Source of the DNA: CALBJU01 sp965247125
Lineage (GTDB): Bacteria > Bacteroidota > Rhodothermia > Rhodothermales > UBA10348
Direction of reading: 5' to 3'
DNA length: 64,000 nt
Assembly (NCBI GenBank): GCA_965247125.1
Contig: CBDFGO010000003.1
Location: 1,674,001-1,738,000 of the forward strand
A program made the position numbers and the translations under genes. The notes beneath the pieces are model-generated. The model searched no databases, had not been told where the DNA came from, and saw only the letters and a program-made list of their open reading frames with translations. This document shows, piece by piece, positions 1 to 8,843 of this stretch. How positions within the stretch are numbered: position 1 is the first letter of the stretch; every line of letters begins with the position of its first letter.

Positions 1-33
1 CTGAAGCGAGTACTATGATGTTCAGCAATCGTC

Positions 34-1050
34 TCATAGTCCGACCGTCAGAGAGATCTGCTGCGTCCTGGCGATGTCAGAACTCACGTAGGCATAATCT
101 GCCCGCAACCTGATGCCCATGGACGAAGGAGTCCGGATACCGAATCCAAACGTGCTTACTTCATTACTGAATCCATCCTGAAGAATCAGGCGTCCTGCTC
201 GAAAGGAGATCACATCAACCGGTGCAAATGACGCACCGAAGCCAATCCGACCGCCGGCGTCGCTGGCAAGAGGAGGAACCCACTCCAGAGATCCTGAAAG
301 CCTGTCGGAGAGCTCGTAGTGGATTCCCGTGGCCAGTTCGAATGGAACAGCCTCGGTATACGACTTGACCTCCGGTCGAATGTCGCTGCTTGATTTCCAG
401 AACAGCGGGGCGGAAATATTTCTGGCCGAAACTGCATAGGTCAAATCGTCGGACAGCCTCAGGGAAAGGCCCGCTTCGATTGAGTAGCCATTGGCCGAGC
501 CTCTCACCTGCCGGGATAAGCCTTCGGCAATTTCGTCAGCGTCAAAAACAACGTAGTCGCCCGCACTCAAAGCATTCTTGCCATAGACAGCGCGACGAAA
601 GGAAGCCCCGACCCCTAGCCACAAGAACCGAATTCGGTGAGCGTACGCGAGCTGGAGGGAGCCCTCCGTGAGCGCGTCGTCTCCCGAAACCTGAGCCGAG
701 AATGCGAGAGCACTCCGACCTATCAGAACGGGAAAGGCAACTGCGATGTGACCATACTCAACATTTTCGAGCTGATCGATGTAAGAAAACGTGAGTTCAA
801 CACCGTCATCTGGATTAATGCCGGCGGCATTCCACCCGAGCGCATGTGCTCCTCTCTGGGATGCTGTTCCTGTATAACCAAGGGAGGCAGCCCTCGCCCC
901 AACTCCGATTTCTGCGAATACACCCGGGATGGATGACAGGCCTTGCGCCCCTACAATCGACGCCGTCGACGTCGAATAGGTCAGCATACACAAAGAGACC
1001 ACCAGGCATCTGGTGGCCAGGGTAAGGGCAAAAATGGACAAATTCCTCAT
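34..1050 (-). CDS. PorV/PorQ-family outer-membrane barrel protein
   Basis: Predicted outer-membrane beta-barrel of the PorV/PorQ type, the family that in Bacteroidota works with exported proteins carrying a C-terminal sorting domain. A hydrophobic signal peptide spans about residues 1-36. The family-like motif GARAASLGYTG follows at 51-61 and WNAAGI at 73-78, then alternating amphipathic strands to the C-terminal ISLTVGL. I chose the ATG at 1050; the frame opens six codons upstream at a TTG, but the ATG directly precedes a normal signal peptide. The gene lies 38 bases downstream of the giant exoprotein gene on the same strand, so the two probably form an operon and the barrel may serve that protein. 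The family call is firm; the partnership is inference. Confidence 0.8.
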   Translation of the reverse strand: MRNLSIFALTLATRCLVVSLCMLTYSTSTASIVGAQGLSSIPGVFAEIGVGARAASLGYTGTASQRGAHALGWNAAGINPDDGVELTFSYIDQLENVEYGHIAVAFPVLIGRSALAFSAQVSGDDALTEGSLQLAYAHRIRFLWLGVGASFRRAVYGKNALSAGDYVVFDADEIAEGLSRQVRGSANGYSIEAGLSLRLSDDLTYAVSARNISAPLFWKSSSDIRPEVKSYTEAVPFELATGIHYELSDRLSGSLEWVPPLASDAGGRIGFGASFAPVDVISFRAGRLILQDGFSNEVSTFGFGIRTPSSMGIRLRADYAYVSSDIARTQQISLTVGL

Positions 1051-1088
1051 CGAATCTGCAGTAGCCAATCGCCCTGCAGACCAACGGC

Positions 1089-4000
1089 CTACTTGACAAG
1101 AACTACTGGTAAAGTTTTGACGACCGTTCCGGAGCGGTCTCGCGCTTCAATTCGTATGATATAACGTCCATTTCTGGCCTTTTTGCCGTCCACCGTCAAT
1201 CCGTCCCATTCAATTTGGCGCAAACCTGACCGACTCCCGTATCTGCCTGGCCACTGCTGGTCACCCGAAAGGAGTGTCCGAATAAGCTCACCGCGCATAT
1301 TTACGATGTCGATCCGAACGCGTGCCGGAGGTGAACTCGTATCCAGAAAGTATCCGATTTTCAGAGGAGCAATCTCAGGAGAGAATGGAGAGGGTAGAGC
1401 AGAGAGATGCCTGATTTGCAGGTTTTGATTTGCACTTACAACGGTGTAATCACCCAGTTTGCTGGCATTATCGGTTGTTACGCCGAAATCGGAGGATGAG
1501 GAGAGGAGTACCCTCCACGACAGATCAGTATCGTCGAAGTGAGCGACCGAGTGCCCCCCCTCATACAGCTTGAGGGATGCATCTGCAGGTAATTGGATGG
1601 AAGCCGTGGTTTCTAAACTGTCTCCTACCAGCGATCGCTCCGACTTCAGACTGAATCGAACAACATATTCACCAGCAGTCAGATCATTTCCTTCGGAGAT
1701 GCCAGGATTAAACCGTTTGGGAAGTGGTTGCCGCGGATACGACAGTGCAAGTTCTCCTCGAAACGGAATCGAGCTTTCGTCCAGGAAAATTGTTGTGCCC
1801 TCATAATCAGTCAAGAATCGAGACCGACTTCCGTCAAGCTCCGCAAAAATGGCTACCTGAGCGGTATCAGAGCGTCCCGTAGTAGCATCTTTGGCAATCG
1901 CATACAATTCTCCGATGTATTGCTCATCGCCTGTACGAATCGAGCCTGTATTGTCTATTGTCGCGACATCCGAGGGCGATACGACCCACGTGACAGAATT
2001 GCCGAGTAAAATTGGAATTCCATCGCTCCCTTGACCAGACACGGTCAATCGGAGCAATCCATTGTCATTTCTCATTCGCACATCGGGTGCGCTTATCTGA
2101 AGGTCCGTGATAGCCGAATCCACGGCTTTGAAAATTGATGTTCTTTCGTGAGTCTCACCTCCCAGGCGAATACTGACGGTGAACGAATAGTCTCCGGGGG
2201 AGCTGACGACCAGGTTGGCTCCGAGGCGTTCGGAAATCAATCCCGACTCGAGTTCCAGGGCCGCACTCGAACCCGTCCAGGTGATTTCTCCGGACGAAAT
2301 GAGATCTGACGTCAGATCTTGACCCAACCCATCCCTTACCTGCATGAATATGGAGTAGGTCTCCCCGACCCGGATTATGCTCTCATGAGGATCAGGAGAG
2401 AGGATGATGGACTGCAGCCTTCCCGCCACGACGGGTATCACGTCATACACATCGGATTCGTATGCGACGGAGCCAGCGCCATCGGTAATTCGGATCTGAT
2501 AACTGAAGGGTTGCTCTCCCGGCGCGGGAAGTTGGGCGGAGAAGCGGTCCCCTTCGAACAGCAGGGGGAGCGGTGTGAACCCCAGATCGCCCGAGAACCG
2601 GAAGAGAAGCCAGCCGGATTCAAGACCCTGGTTGGCGCCCTCTTCGAAGTCCACCCTTATCTGGGTCGCTTGATCGCTCCTGAAAATGGAGTTCGGTGCG
2701 TGGACGAACGGCAGGACGAGTTGAGTGGACACCTGCGTCTGTGCGTCGGTCAAAGCGATGGTACGAGTGGATTCGTCTGGATGGAGCCGATCCGATTCGA
2801 TAAGGTCGATGATGTATTGACCAGCATCCAGATCAGCCGAACTCTCAAAACGACCCTGAACGTTAGAGACAGCCTGAAGAACTCTACCCTCAGGGCCTCT
2901 AAGAGCGATCAGAACGCCCTGGATGGGGTTGATCCCATCGAGGAGTTCCAGCGTGATCTTACCGGAGGCCAGGATAATATCTTCTAGCTCAATCACCTGA
3001 CCCACGTTTGAGAGGGAATAGGATACCTGGCGTAGGAGCGCAGCTCTTCCGTCACGTGGAACCCCAATTTCAGCGTACGTCTCCCCTGCTTCTTCCACCG
3101 GAACGTCCAAAAATCGAAAAACGCCATCACTAGATGTCTGCGTGGAAAGAGAGGCCGGTCCACTGAGCGTCACCGTCTGTCCTTCAACAGGTAGACCAGC
3201 GCGGAGGATCTTGCCACGGATTTCCAGGCTCTGTCTACCCAGGATCAGTTCCACACCGCTCACCTCGGCGTTCTCTCCGAGTGTGATGCTTAGACTCGAT
3301 TCGATGAATCCTGTTTTTCGCCCGATCACCTGGTACGTACCTGCCGGCAGAGGACCAAGAACAAATTGGCCCGCGACGGAAGACGCTTCATAGTTCTCGT
3401 TTACAGACCTCCGAGCGGACACCAGAACATTGTCTATCGATTCACCCGAGGCATCTTTCGTGGATCCCGAGATAAATGAATTTACTTCGACACGCGTGAA
3501 CGAGATCGAGACCTCAGTCTGAGCGATCATGTTCAGTTCCCTGAAAGTCGGCTCAAACGTGTAGACTCCCGCAATCGGTTCAACGCGATATACACGACCC
3601 AATGGGAGAACCGGAGGTAAGATCAATCCATTTTCGTCAGTGATGGACGTTTGATCCACCGTCCGGTCGAAGCTCGTTATCCGAACAGAAACATTCGGCG
3701 CGGCGCTACCATCCCGGGTAACGACCAGGATTTGGACGATGCCAACGCTGGCGGTCGCTGAAAATGAGGCTGTTCCGTTTTCTGAATCTGAAAGAGAAAC
3801 CGTTCTCGAGACAGGGGTGAACACGTAGCCCAACTTGGAGGGCTCGACCGAGTAGCTGCCCGGAGAAAGAAAGGGTACATCGTACGATCCAGTGGAGCGG
3901 CTCGAAGCGATGGCAATGGTTGCGCCTGAAGATACTTCGCTGATCCGAATCGTCGCATCTGCAATCCCCGCAGAGCCCGAAAGGCTGGCCGATTGAACTG

Positions 4001-7000
4001 TGACTGGAACGTCACCGATGTTCAAGATCGAGGCTCCGGCCGACAAATCGAAGTGAAGTTGAACGTCCAGGTATCCTTCGCGCTGAATCAATGTATTTAG
4101 GATGACTGATTCGCCGCCAGGTAAATTCTCAAGGGTAAAACTTCCGTCTGCCGCCGTGAATACTTGTTTGGTTTCACGCGACGTCAGTACCTGGACCGAC
4201 ACATCAAACGGCAATGCGATCCCCGTCACCGATCGGATCCGACCCGTTATAGCGGCGCGATTGGGCGCCATTTCGATGTCCAGCGTGGCCAGTTGGGCGT
4301 CGAGTACGTCCACTCCCACGGGAGTCGCTCTATACTCGTCCAGTTTCGCCGAAACCGTCCAGGAGCCGGCCTCCAGACCGTTCAGCTCAAAAGTCCCGTC
4401 TCCCGCGGTCAACGTACTAGTGGTCCCGCTGCTTCCCGATCCCGTAATGACAACCTGGGAAAGCGGAGTTGACGTGACGCCGTCGACGACGGATCCGACG
4501 ATCCGGCACGAGACTGCCCGGAGTACTATCTGCGGTGCGGTAATGGTTCGGTCCCCAAACGACACGGTTGCGGCTACGGCTGGACTCAGCGAATAACCGC
4601 TTTTTTGAGCCTGAATGGAGTACCCACCATCTGGAAGCTCCCTAAACTGGTAGCGGCCGTTGGAATCACTGGTTGAGAGTCGGTCCAGACCCGTACCCCT
4701 GAGTCGGATCGTGGCGCCGCTCAATGGAGTATTGCCTGAGGCAGAAACTACCTGGCCCTCGACGCTCCCGACACTCGGAATGAGAATAATGGTCTGGCGC
4801 GAGGTTGTTGAGGGTTGGATCGTTACTGTGCGAACCGCGTCGAGAAATCCTGAGCGCGAAAGGACAAATTGATACTCGCCAGGGGGAACACCATTCATTA
4901 TCAGCTGACCGTTTCCCTGCGTTTTTCCTGTTCGTTCTACAGGGCCCGTCATAGTCAGGTCGGCGTCCACAACTGGAACTCCACCTCGTGGATCCACCGC
5001 GGTTAGGACATAAGCGCCCGTGTTGCTCGTAATGACCAGCGCCAGATCGTCAATGCGCTGCCCGGCCGTCACGGACAGGTCTATGCCAGATGGCTCAAAA
5101 CCTGAAGCACTTGCATTCAGCTCGTAGGAACCAGCCTCCAGATTTAACTGGAAGGATCCGTCGGCTTCCGTTATCGTGCTGAATACAGGCACGCCCCCAA
5201 TTTGCGCTTGTACAGAAATATCGGCAAGATTGAATCCATTGAAGTCCCGAACAACGCCGGAAACGACCGCTTCGGAAGGAATGAGGTCGACGTCGAAATC
5301 AATATCGATCCCAGGAAGACTGGTGGTGAAGGTGTGCAGAAACGTCTCGTAGCCGCTCTCTTCAATGCGCATTCCGTATCGAATTCGTGCGCCGAGAATG
5401 AGTGCATAATAGCCCGTTTGGTCGGTCAGGGTTGACACCACGAGAGGCCTGCCAAGCGATTCATCAAGGTCGTCGTAGTCTATATTCGCACCCGATATGG
5501 CCAGAGGACCGCTGGCTACAAATCCTTCTTTCCGGATAAAGTTGGGCTCCATCCAGAAATCTACTCCGACCGCGTTCTGACCCGCTCTTACCCTCAGTAG
5601 TACTGAATTTGGCAGCCGGTACTTGTTTGATTTCGCATTGATTGTCCACTCCCCGCCCGGTAGGTGGAGAGAGTACTCTCCGTTCGGTCCACTCACCGAT
5701 TCGTATCGGTCCAATCCACTCACGGCAATCAGTTCCACACCCGCGAGCGTTCCCGTAGCCGTTCGAATCATGCCAGAAACAGAGGCTGCGTTATCATTGA
5801 GTTGAAGAATTACTCCTGCAACCTGGGAATGCGTAGTAGGCGCGAGTCGAAGGGTTGCAGAAGGGATAAAGCCCAGCCGTCTTGCTTGTATGTCCTGCCC
5901 CCTGTCTGGAACGAATAAGGTAAATGCGCCACCGACGCTCGAAATTGCGCTCGTTCCCGCCGAACTTCGAATTTCGGCACCTTCCACTCCATTGCCCCGA
6001 GCATCAAAGACAGCGCCAAACACGATGGAATTGAGTTCATTCAGCTGGAAACTGACGTCACGAAAGGTCTGGTTGGCCTTCATGATCAACTCAAATCGAC
6101 CATTTGTATCAAATCCCTGTTTTCTGGCAAAAATAGAATAGGATCCGGTACCCAGATCGAGCAGAAACCGTCCTTGGTCATCGGTTGTGGTAGATGTGCC
6201 ACTTCCAGCCAGTGGATACGCAATGACTTCTTCCCCCGAAAGAGAGAAAATTTCCTGGTGACCATCGGGGAATGTTCTGAGACCCTGAACCCTGCCCTCG
6301 ATACGACTAGCCTGTTGGACGAGCACAAAATTAATGTTAGTCAGGGCATCGCCCGCCAGCAGGTTCATGACGCGATCGAGGGGCGCCAAAAAGCCTTCCT
6401 TGGAAACAGACAGGGTCCACTGACCCTGGCTCAGTTCGAGACTCCACACTCCATTTCCATCGGTGATGGTCTCGTGCTCTTCGAGCCCGAGAACGGCTCG
6501 GACTCGAACCTGTGAAATGGGAATCCCGTCCTGATTTGTCACTCGCCCGGAAAGAGACACCTGGTCATCCACCACCACGAGAGGGATTGGCAGTGTCAGG
6601 ATTTGATTGTCAAGGACTGAGATGGTGATGGCGGGTGCTGCCCGATAGCCTTCTTTCGAGGCCACGACTCGAAACGTTCCTGCCGTAATATCCTGCGAAA
6701 AGAATCCATCGATGTTGGAACTGGCCCGGTGCTGGGCATCCGTCAAAATATTGGTGAAGTCGATTGACACATCCGATACCGGCGCTCCGTTTCCATTGAC
6801 CACCTGTCCGGTTATTTTCGAGGGAAGCGGTATCAGGTTCAACTTGACCCGGGCGCGTACACCACTGCGAATCTGTACCGGCACTGTGAGGTCTGCAAAT
6901 CCAATTTTTGACGCCCTGAATTCGTAGTTCCCAACTACGAGGCTGTCAGAAAAAGAAATGCTGGAAGTGTTTACATGTGGATTCGGCGGATTGTAGCCTC

Positions 7001-8207
7001 CGCTTGTCGATGATACCTGAACCGTGACCCCCAGAAGTTCTGCATCATTGTCGGCCGAACGCGTCTCAAACGTGAATTCTCCCATCTCGGTCGTGTACTG
7101 GAATGTAGCGAAGCCACTCACGCTGGCAGCTCCTATCTCGTCGTTGGCGATGACGAACCAGACGTACTCACCCCTTCGGAAAACCTCCAGTGCCGGCACC
7201 GATAATGACGAATTGGGAGTGCTGGCTGAGTAAACCTGTAAATCCGAGGTCCCCCCAGACTCGTGAAGGCGTTCGAAAATGGACACCTCATACGATAAAG
7301 CACCTGACACGGCGTCCCATTGAAAACCCACTTCGTCTTCACCGAGGATGACCTCGTCGCTGACAGGAAAGGTCAGGATGGGTTTGTCCAGCGCGCCGCG
7401 GTCCTGCAATGTGAACGAGACAACTGGTCCAATGACGACGCTCAGAAATACCGGATCCGTCTTGGCGAAGGCGTTCAGAATGGTGTAGTAGTAGGTGTGA
7501 CCAGGAACCAGTGGAGACGCCGAAAACTGAATCAGGGGGTTGGCTTCTGCCGCCTCTCCGTAAAGGGCTGAGGTGTCTGACGAGAGGTGAATCCAAACCG
7601 GGTTGAGTCCTTCTACGTCACTGATCTGACCGTTCTTACTTGTGATGGTGAATGGAGAACTTGAGACGATCAGCGCGTACGCAACGACACCGGGGATCGC
7701 TTCCCATTCAAAGGTGGGCACCCTTTCGGAAATGGTTCCACGTGGATAAATGGCTCTCGGGGTCGACTCAGATTCAACGGCGAATTTAAATTCCCTGGAA
7801 TAATTGAGCGATGCATCAGCCGACGCTTCAATTTGAATCTCCGTGAATGTCTCCGCGTTCGCATCCGTCAATACGGCGTAGTAAACGCCGACCGGCAATC
7901 CAACGATGCTGGGAGTGAAGGATGAGCTTCGATCTCCCCTCATGCGAATGTTTTTGAGGGTGTAGTGCCCCGGATTCGATCCGATTTTAAATTCCAATCC
8001 GCTAATACTTTCTTCCCACCGGATCGTGACGATATCTGACGGCCTGAAGAGCAGCGTCGATTCCTGACTACTTCCACGCTGCACCTGAGGTAGGCGTAGC
8101 GTAATAGATTGAGCCATCGTTGGGAGAATTCCCAAAAATGAGACAGCCGCCGCCAGCACAAGCCAACGGCACCATCGGATGCTATTTACCGAAGTGCGAT
8201 TCCGCAT
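1089..8207 (-). CDS. Giant multi-module surface protein (CarboxypepD_reg-like repeats, FlgD-like C-terminal domain)
   Basis: A 2372-residue exported protein. A signal peptide (about 1-32, ending MAQ) is followed by two fibronectin/Ig-like domains recognisable from FEWEAIPG and FQWDAVSG (about 50-370). Then come about 17 carboxypeptidase-regulatory-like modules of 80-95 residues (about 375-1890), each with a pattern such as V-x-G-x-V near its start, a DG/NG turn, and GxY/GxW before K/R-x-GY/GF. Next are Ig-like and BIG2-like segments (VTWVVSPSD, about 2080), and last a FlgD-Ig/type IX-like C-terminal domain with PSPFSP, WDGLTVDGKKARNG and YIIRIEARD. Such modules are usually structural or adhesive. 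No catalytic motif is visible. Its own PorV-like gene follows. The ATG at 8207 gives a well-placed signal peptide. The exact role is unknown. Confidence 0.8.
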   Translation of the reverse strand: MRNRTSVNSIRWCRWLVLAAAVSFLGILPTMAQSITLRLPQVQRGSSQESTLLFRPSDIVTIRWEESISGLEFKIGSNPGHYTLKNIRMRGDRSSSFTPSIVGLPVGVYYAVLTDANAETFTEIQIEASADASLNYSREFKFAVESESTPRAIYPRGTISERVPTFEWEAIPGVVAYALIVSSSPFTITSKNGQISDVEGLNPVWIHLSSDTSALYGEAAEANPLIQFSASPLVPGHTYYYTILNAFAKTDPVFLSVVIGPVVSFTLQDRGALDKPILTFPVSDEVILGEDEVGFQWDAVSGALSYEVSIFERLHESGGTSDLQVYSASTPNSSLSVPALEVFRRGEYVWFVIANDEIGAASVSGFATFQYTTEMGEFTFETRSADNDAELLGVTVQVSSTSGGYNPPNPHVNTSSISFSDSLVVGNYEFRASKIGFADLTVPVQIRSGVRARVKLNLIPLPSKITGQVVNGNGAPVSDVSIDFTNILTDAQHRASSNIDGFFSQDITAGTFRVVASKEGYRAAPAITISVLDNQILTLPIPLVVVDDQVSLSGRVTNQDGIPISQVRVRAVLGLEEHETITDGNGVWSLELSQGQWTLSVSKEGFLAPLDRVMNLLAGDALTNINFVLVQQASRIEGRVQGLRTFPDGHQEIFSLSGEEVIAYPLAGSGTSTTTDDQGRFLLDLGTGSYSIFARKQGFDTNGRFELIMKANQTFRDVSFQLNELNSIVFGAVFDARGNGVEGAEIRSSAGTSAISSVGGAFTLFVPDRGQDIQARRLGFIPSATLRLAPTTHSQVAGVILQLNDNAASVSGMIRTATGTLAGVELIAVSGLDRYESVSGPNGEYSLHLPGGEWTINAKSNKYRLPNSVLLRVRAGQNAVGVDFWMEPNFIRKEGFVASGPLAISGANIDYDDLDESLGRPLVVSTLTDQTGYYALILGARIRYGMRIEESGYETFLHTFTTSLPGIDIDFDVDLIPSEAVVSGVVRDFNGFNLADISVQAQIGGVPVFSTITEADGSFQLNLEAGSYELNASASGFEPSGIDLSVTAGQRIDDLALVITSNTGAYVLTAVDPRGGVPVVDADLTMTGPVERTGKTQGNGQLIMNGVPPGEYQFVLSRSGFLDAVRTVTIQPSTTSRQTIILIPSVGSVEGQVVSASGNTPLSGATIRLRGTGLDRLSTSDSNGRYQFRELPDGGYSIQAQKSGYSLSPAVAATVSFGDRTITAPQIVLRAVSCRIVGSVVDGVTSTPLSQVVITGSGSSGTTSTLTAGDGTFELNGLEAGSWTVSAKLDEYRATPVGVDVLDAQLATLDIEMAPNRAAITGRIRSVTGIALPFDVSVQVLTSRETKQVFTAADGSFTLENLPGGESVILNTLIQREGYLDVQLHFDLSAGASILNIGDVPVTVQSASLSGSAGIADATIRISEVSSGATIAIASSRSTGSYDVPFLSPGSYSVEPSKLGYVFTPVSRTVSLSDSENGTASFSATASVGIVQILVVTRDGSAAPNVSVRITSFDRTVDQTSITDENGLILPPVLPLGRVYRVEPIAGVYTFEPTFRELNMIAQTEVSISFTRVEVNSFISGSTKDASGESIDNVLVSARRSVNENYEASSVAGQFVLGPLPAGTYQVIGRKTGFIESSLSITLGENAEVSGVELILGRQSLEIRGKILRAGLPVEGQTVTLSGPASLSTQTSSDGVFRFLDVPVEEAGETYAEIGVPRDGRAALLRQVSYSLSNVGQVIELEDIILASGKITLELLDGINPIQGVLIALRGPEGRVLQAVSNVQGRFESSADLDAGQYIIDLIESDRLHPDESTRTIALTDAQTQVSTQLVLPFVHAPNSIFRSDQATQIRVDFEEGANQGLESGWLLFRFSGDLGFTPLPLLFEGDRFSAQLPAPGEQPFSYQIRITDGAGSVAYESDVYDVIPVVAGRLQSIILSPDPHESIIRVGETYSIFMQVRDGLGQDLTSDLISSGEITWTGSSAALELESGLISERLGANLVVSSPGDYSFTVSIRLGGETHERTSIFKAVDSAITDLQISAPDVRMRNDNGLLRLTVSGQGSDGIPILLGNSVTWVVSPSDVATIDNTGSIRTGDEQYIGELYAIAKDATTGRSDTAQVAIFAELDGSRSRFLTDYEGTTIFLDESSIPFRGELALSYPRQPLPKRFNPGISEGNDLTAGEYVVRFSLKSERSLVGDSLETTASIQLPADASLKLYEGGHSVAHFDDTDLSWRVLLSSSSDFGVTTDNASKLGDYTVVSANQNLQIRHLSALPSPFSPEIAPLKIGYFLDTSSPPARVRIDIVNMRGELIRTLLSGDQQWPGRYGSRSGLRQIEWDGLTVDGKKARNGRYIIRIEARDRSGTVVKTLPVVLVK

Positions 8208-8843
8208 AAAGGTCGGTCATAGGCTCAAAAGAGGCATAATGACCTTGATTACGTTGTTTTCCTTCGATTTACTCAATTTTTATGCCAACCGATTATTCGT
8301 ATCAAATCGGGAATAATGACGGGCAGAATTCCATTTGTACAGCCGTGCTGTGTAAGCACGTCTAAATTGGGCTCAAGCGAGTGCCTGGATCTATTTGGGG
8401 ATGGAATAAGGGCGGTAGATCACAACACGCGATTGAAGCGCACTTCAAGCTAAACTGGGCGCTTAACTGGACATTTTGACGAGGATTCGTAACTCGGTAC
8501 TGGAAGACGAGCACACACCGAAATGGGAGTGCCCGATCCGCCAATTTCTGGCGTATTTGTCTTGCATTTTTCGCCTTTTGGCCCGGACTGTAAACGTGAA
8601 GAATTCTTAGCGAGAGGAGTAGCTCTTTCTATAACGCTAAATCCGTGTGCACCAAGCGTTTTCCGTACCGTGGAGAGCATCGTTTTGAGATAGGATTTCA
8701 CTGTGATTCTGCGTATATTTAGACCTCTAAAGTCATGTAGAAAGCCTCGGCTCTAAATCCGGTCTAGTTGGCCGGAAAACAGATCTCCAGAAGCCAGCTT
8801 TCCTCGCAGTTTCAACTATCAGATACGGTCAGCGCACGCGCGC
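8208..8843. other. Divergent intergenic region between the giant exoprotein gene and gyrA
   Basis: These 636 bases separate two divergently transcribed genes and should hold both promoters and leaders. I found no convincing coding sequence; a minus-strand frame at 8450-8701 has no recognisable motif or upstream start signal. No RNA gene or strong hairpin was recognised. An AT-rich stretch near 8712-8725 could be part of the gyrA promoter, but no spacing-consistent pair of promoter elements was found. Confidence 0.4.

Noticed and set aside
2319..2987. Plus-strand frame of 222 codons inside the giant exoprotein gene
   Set aside because: Shadow frame; the minus-strand reading is continuous and rich in recognisable modules.
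8450..8701. Minus-strand open frame of 83 codons in the gyrA upstream region
   Set aside because: No motif, no Shine-Dalgarno sequence and composition unlike a real gene; treated as chance.
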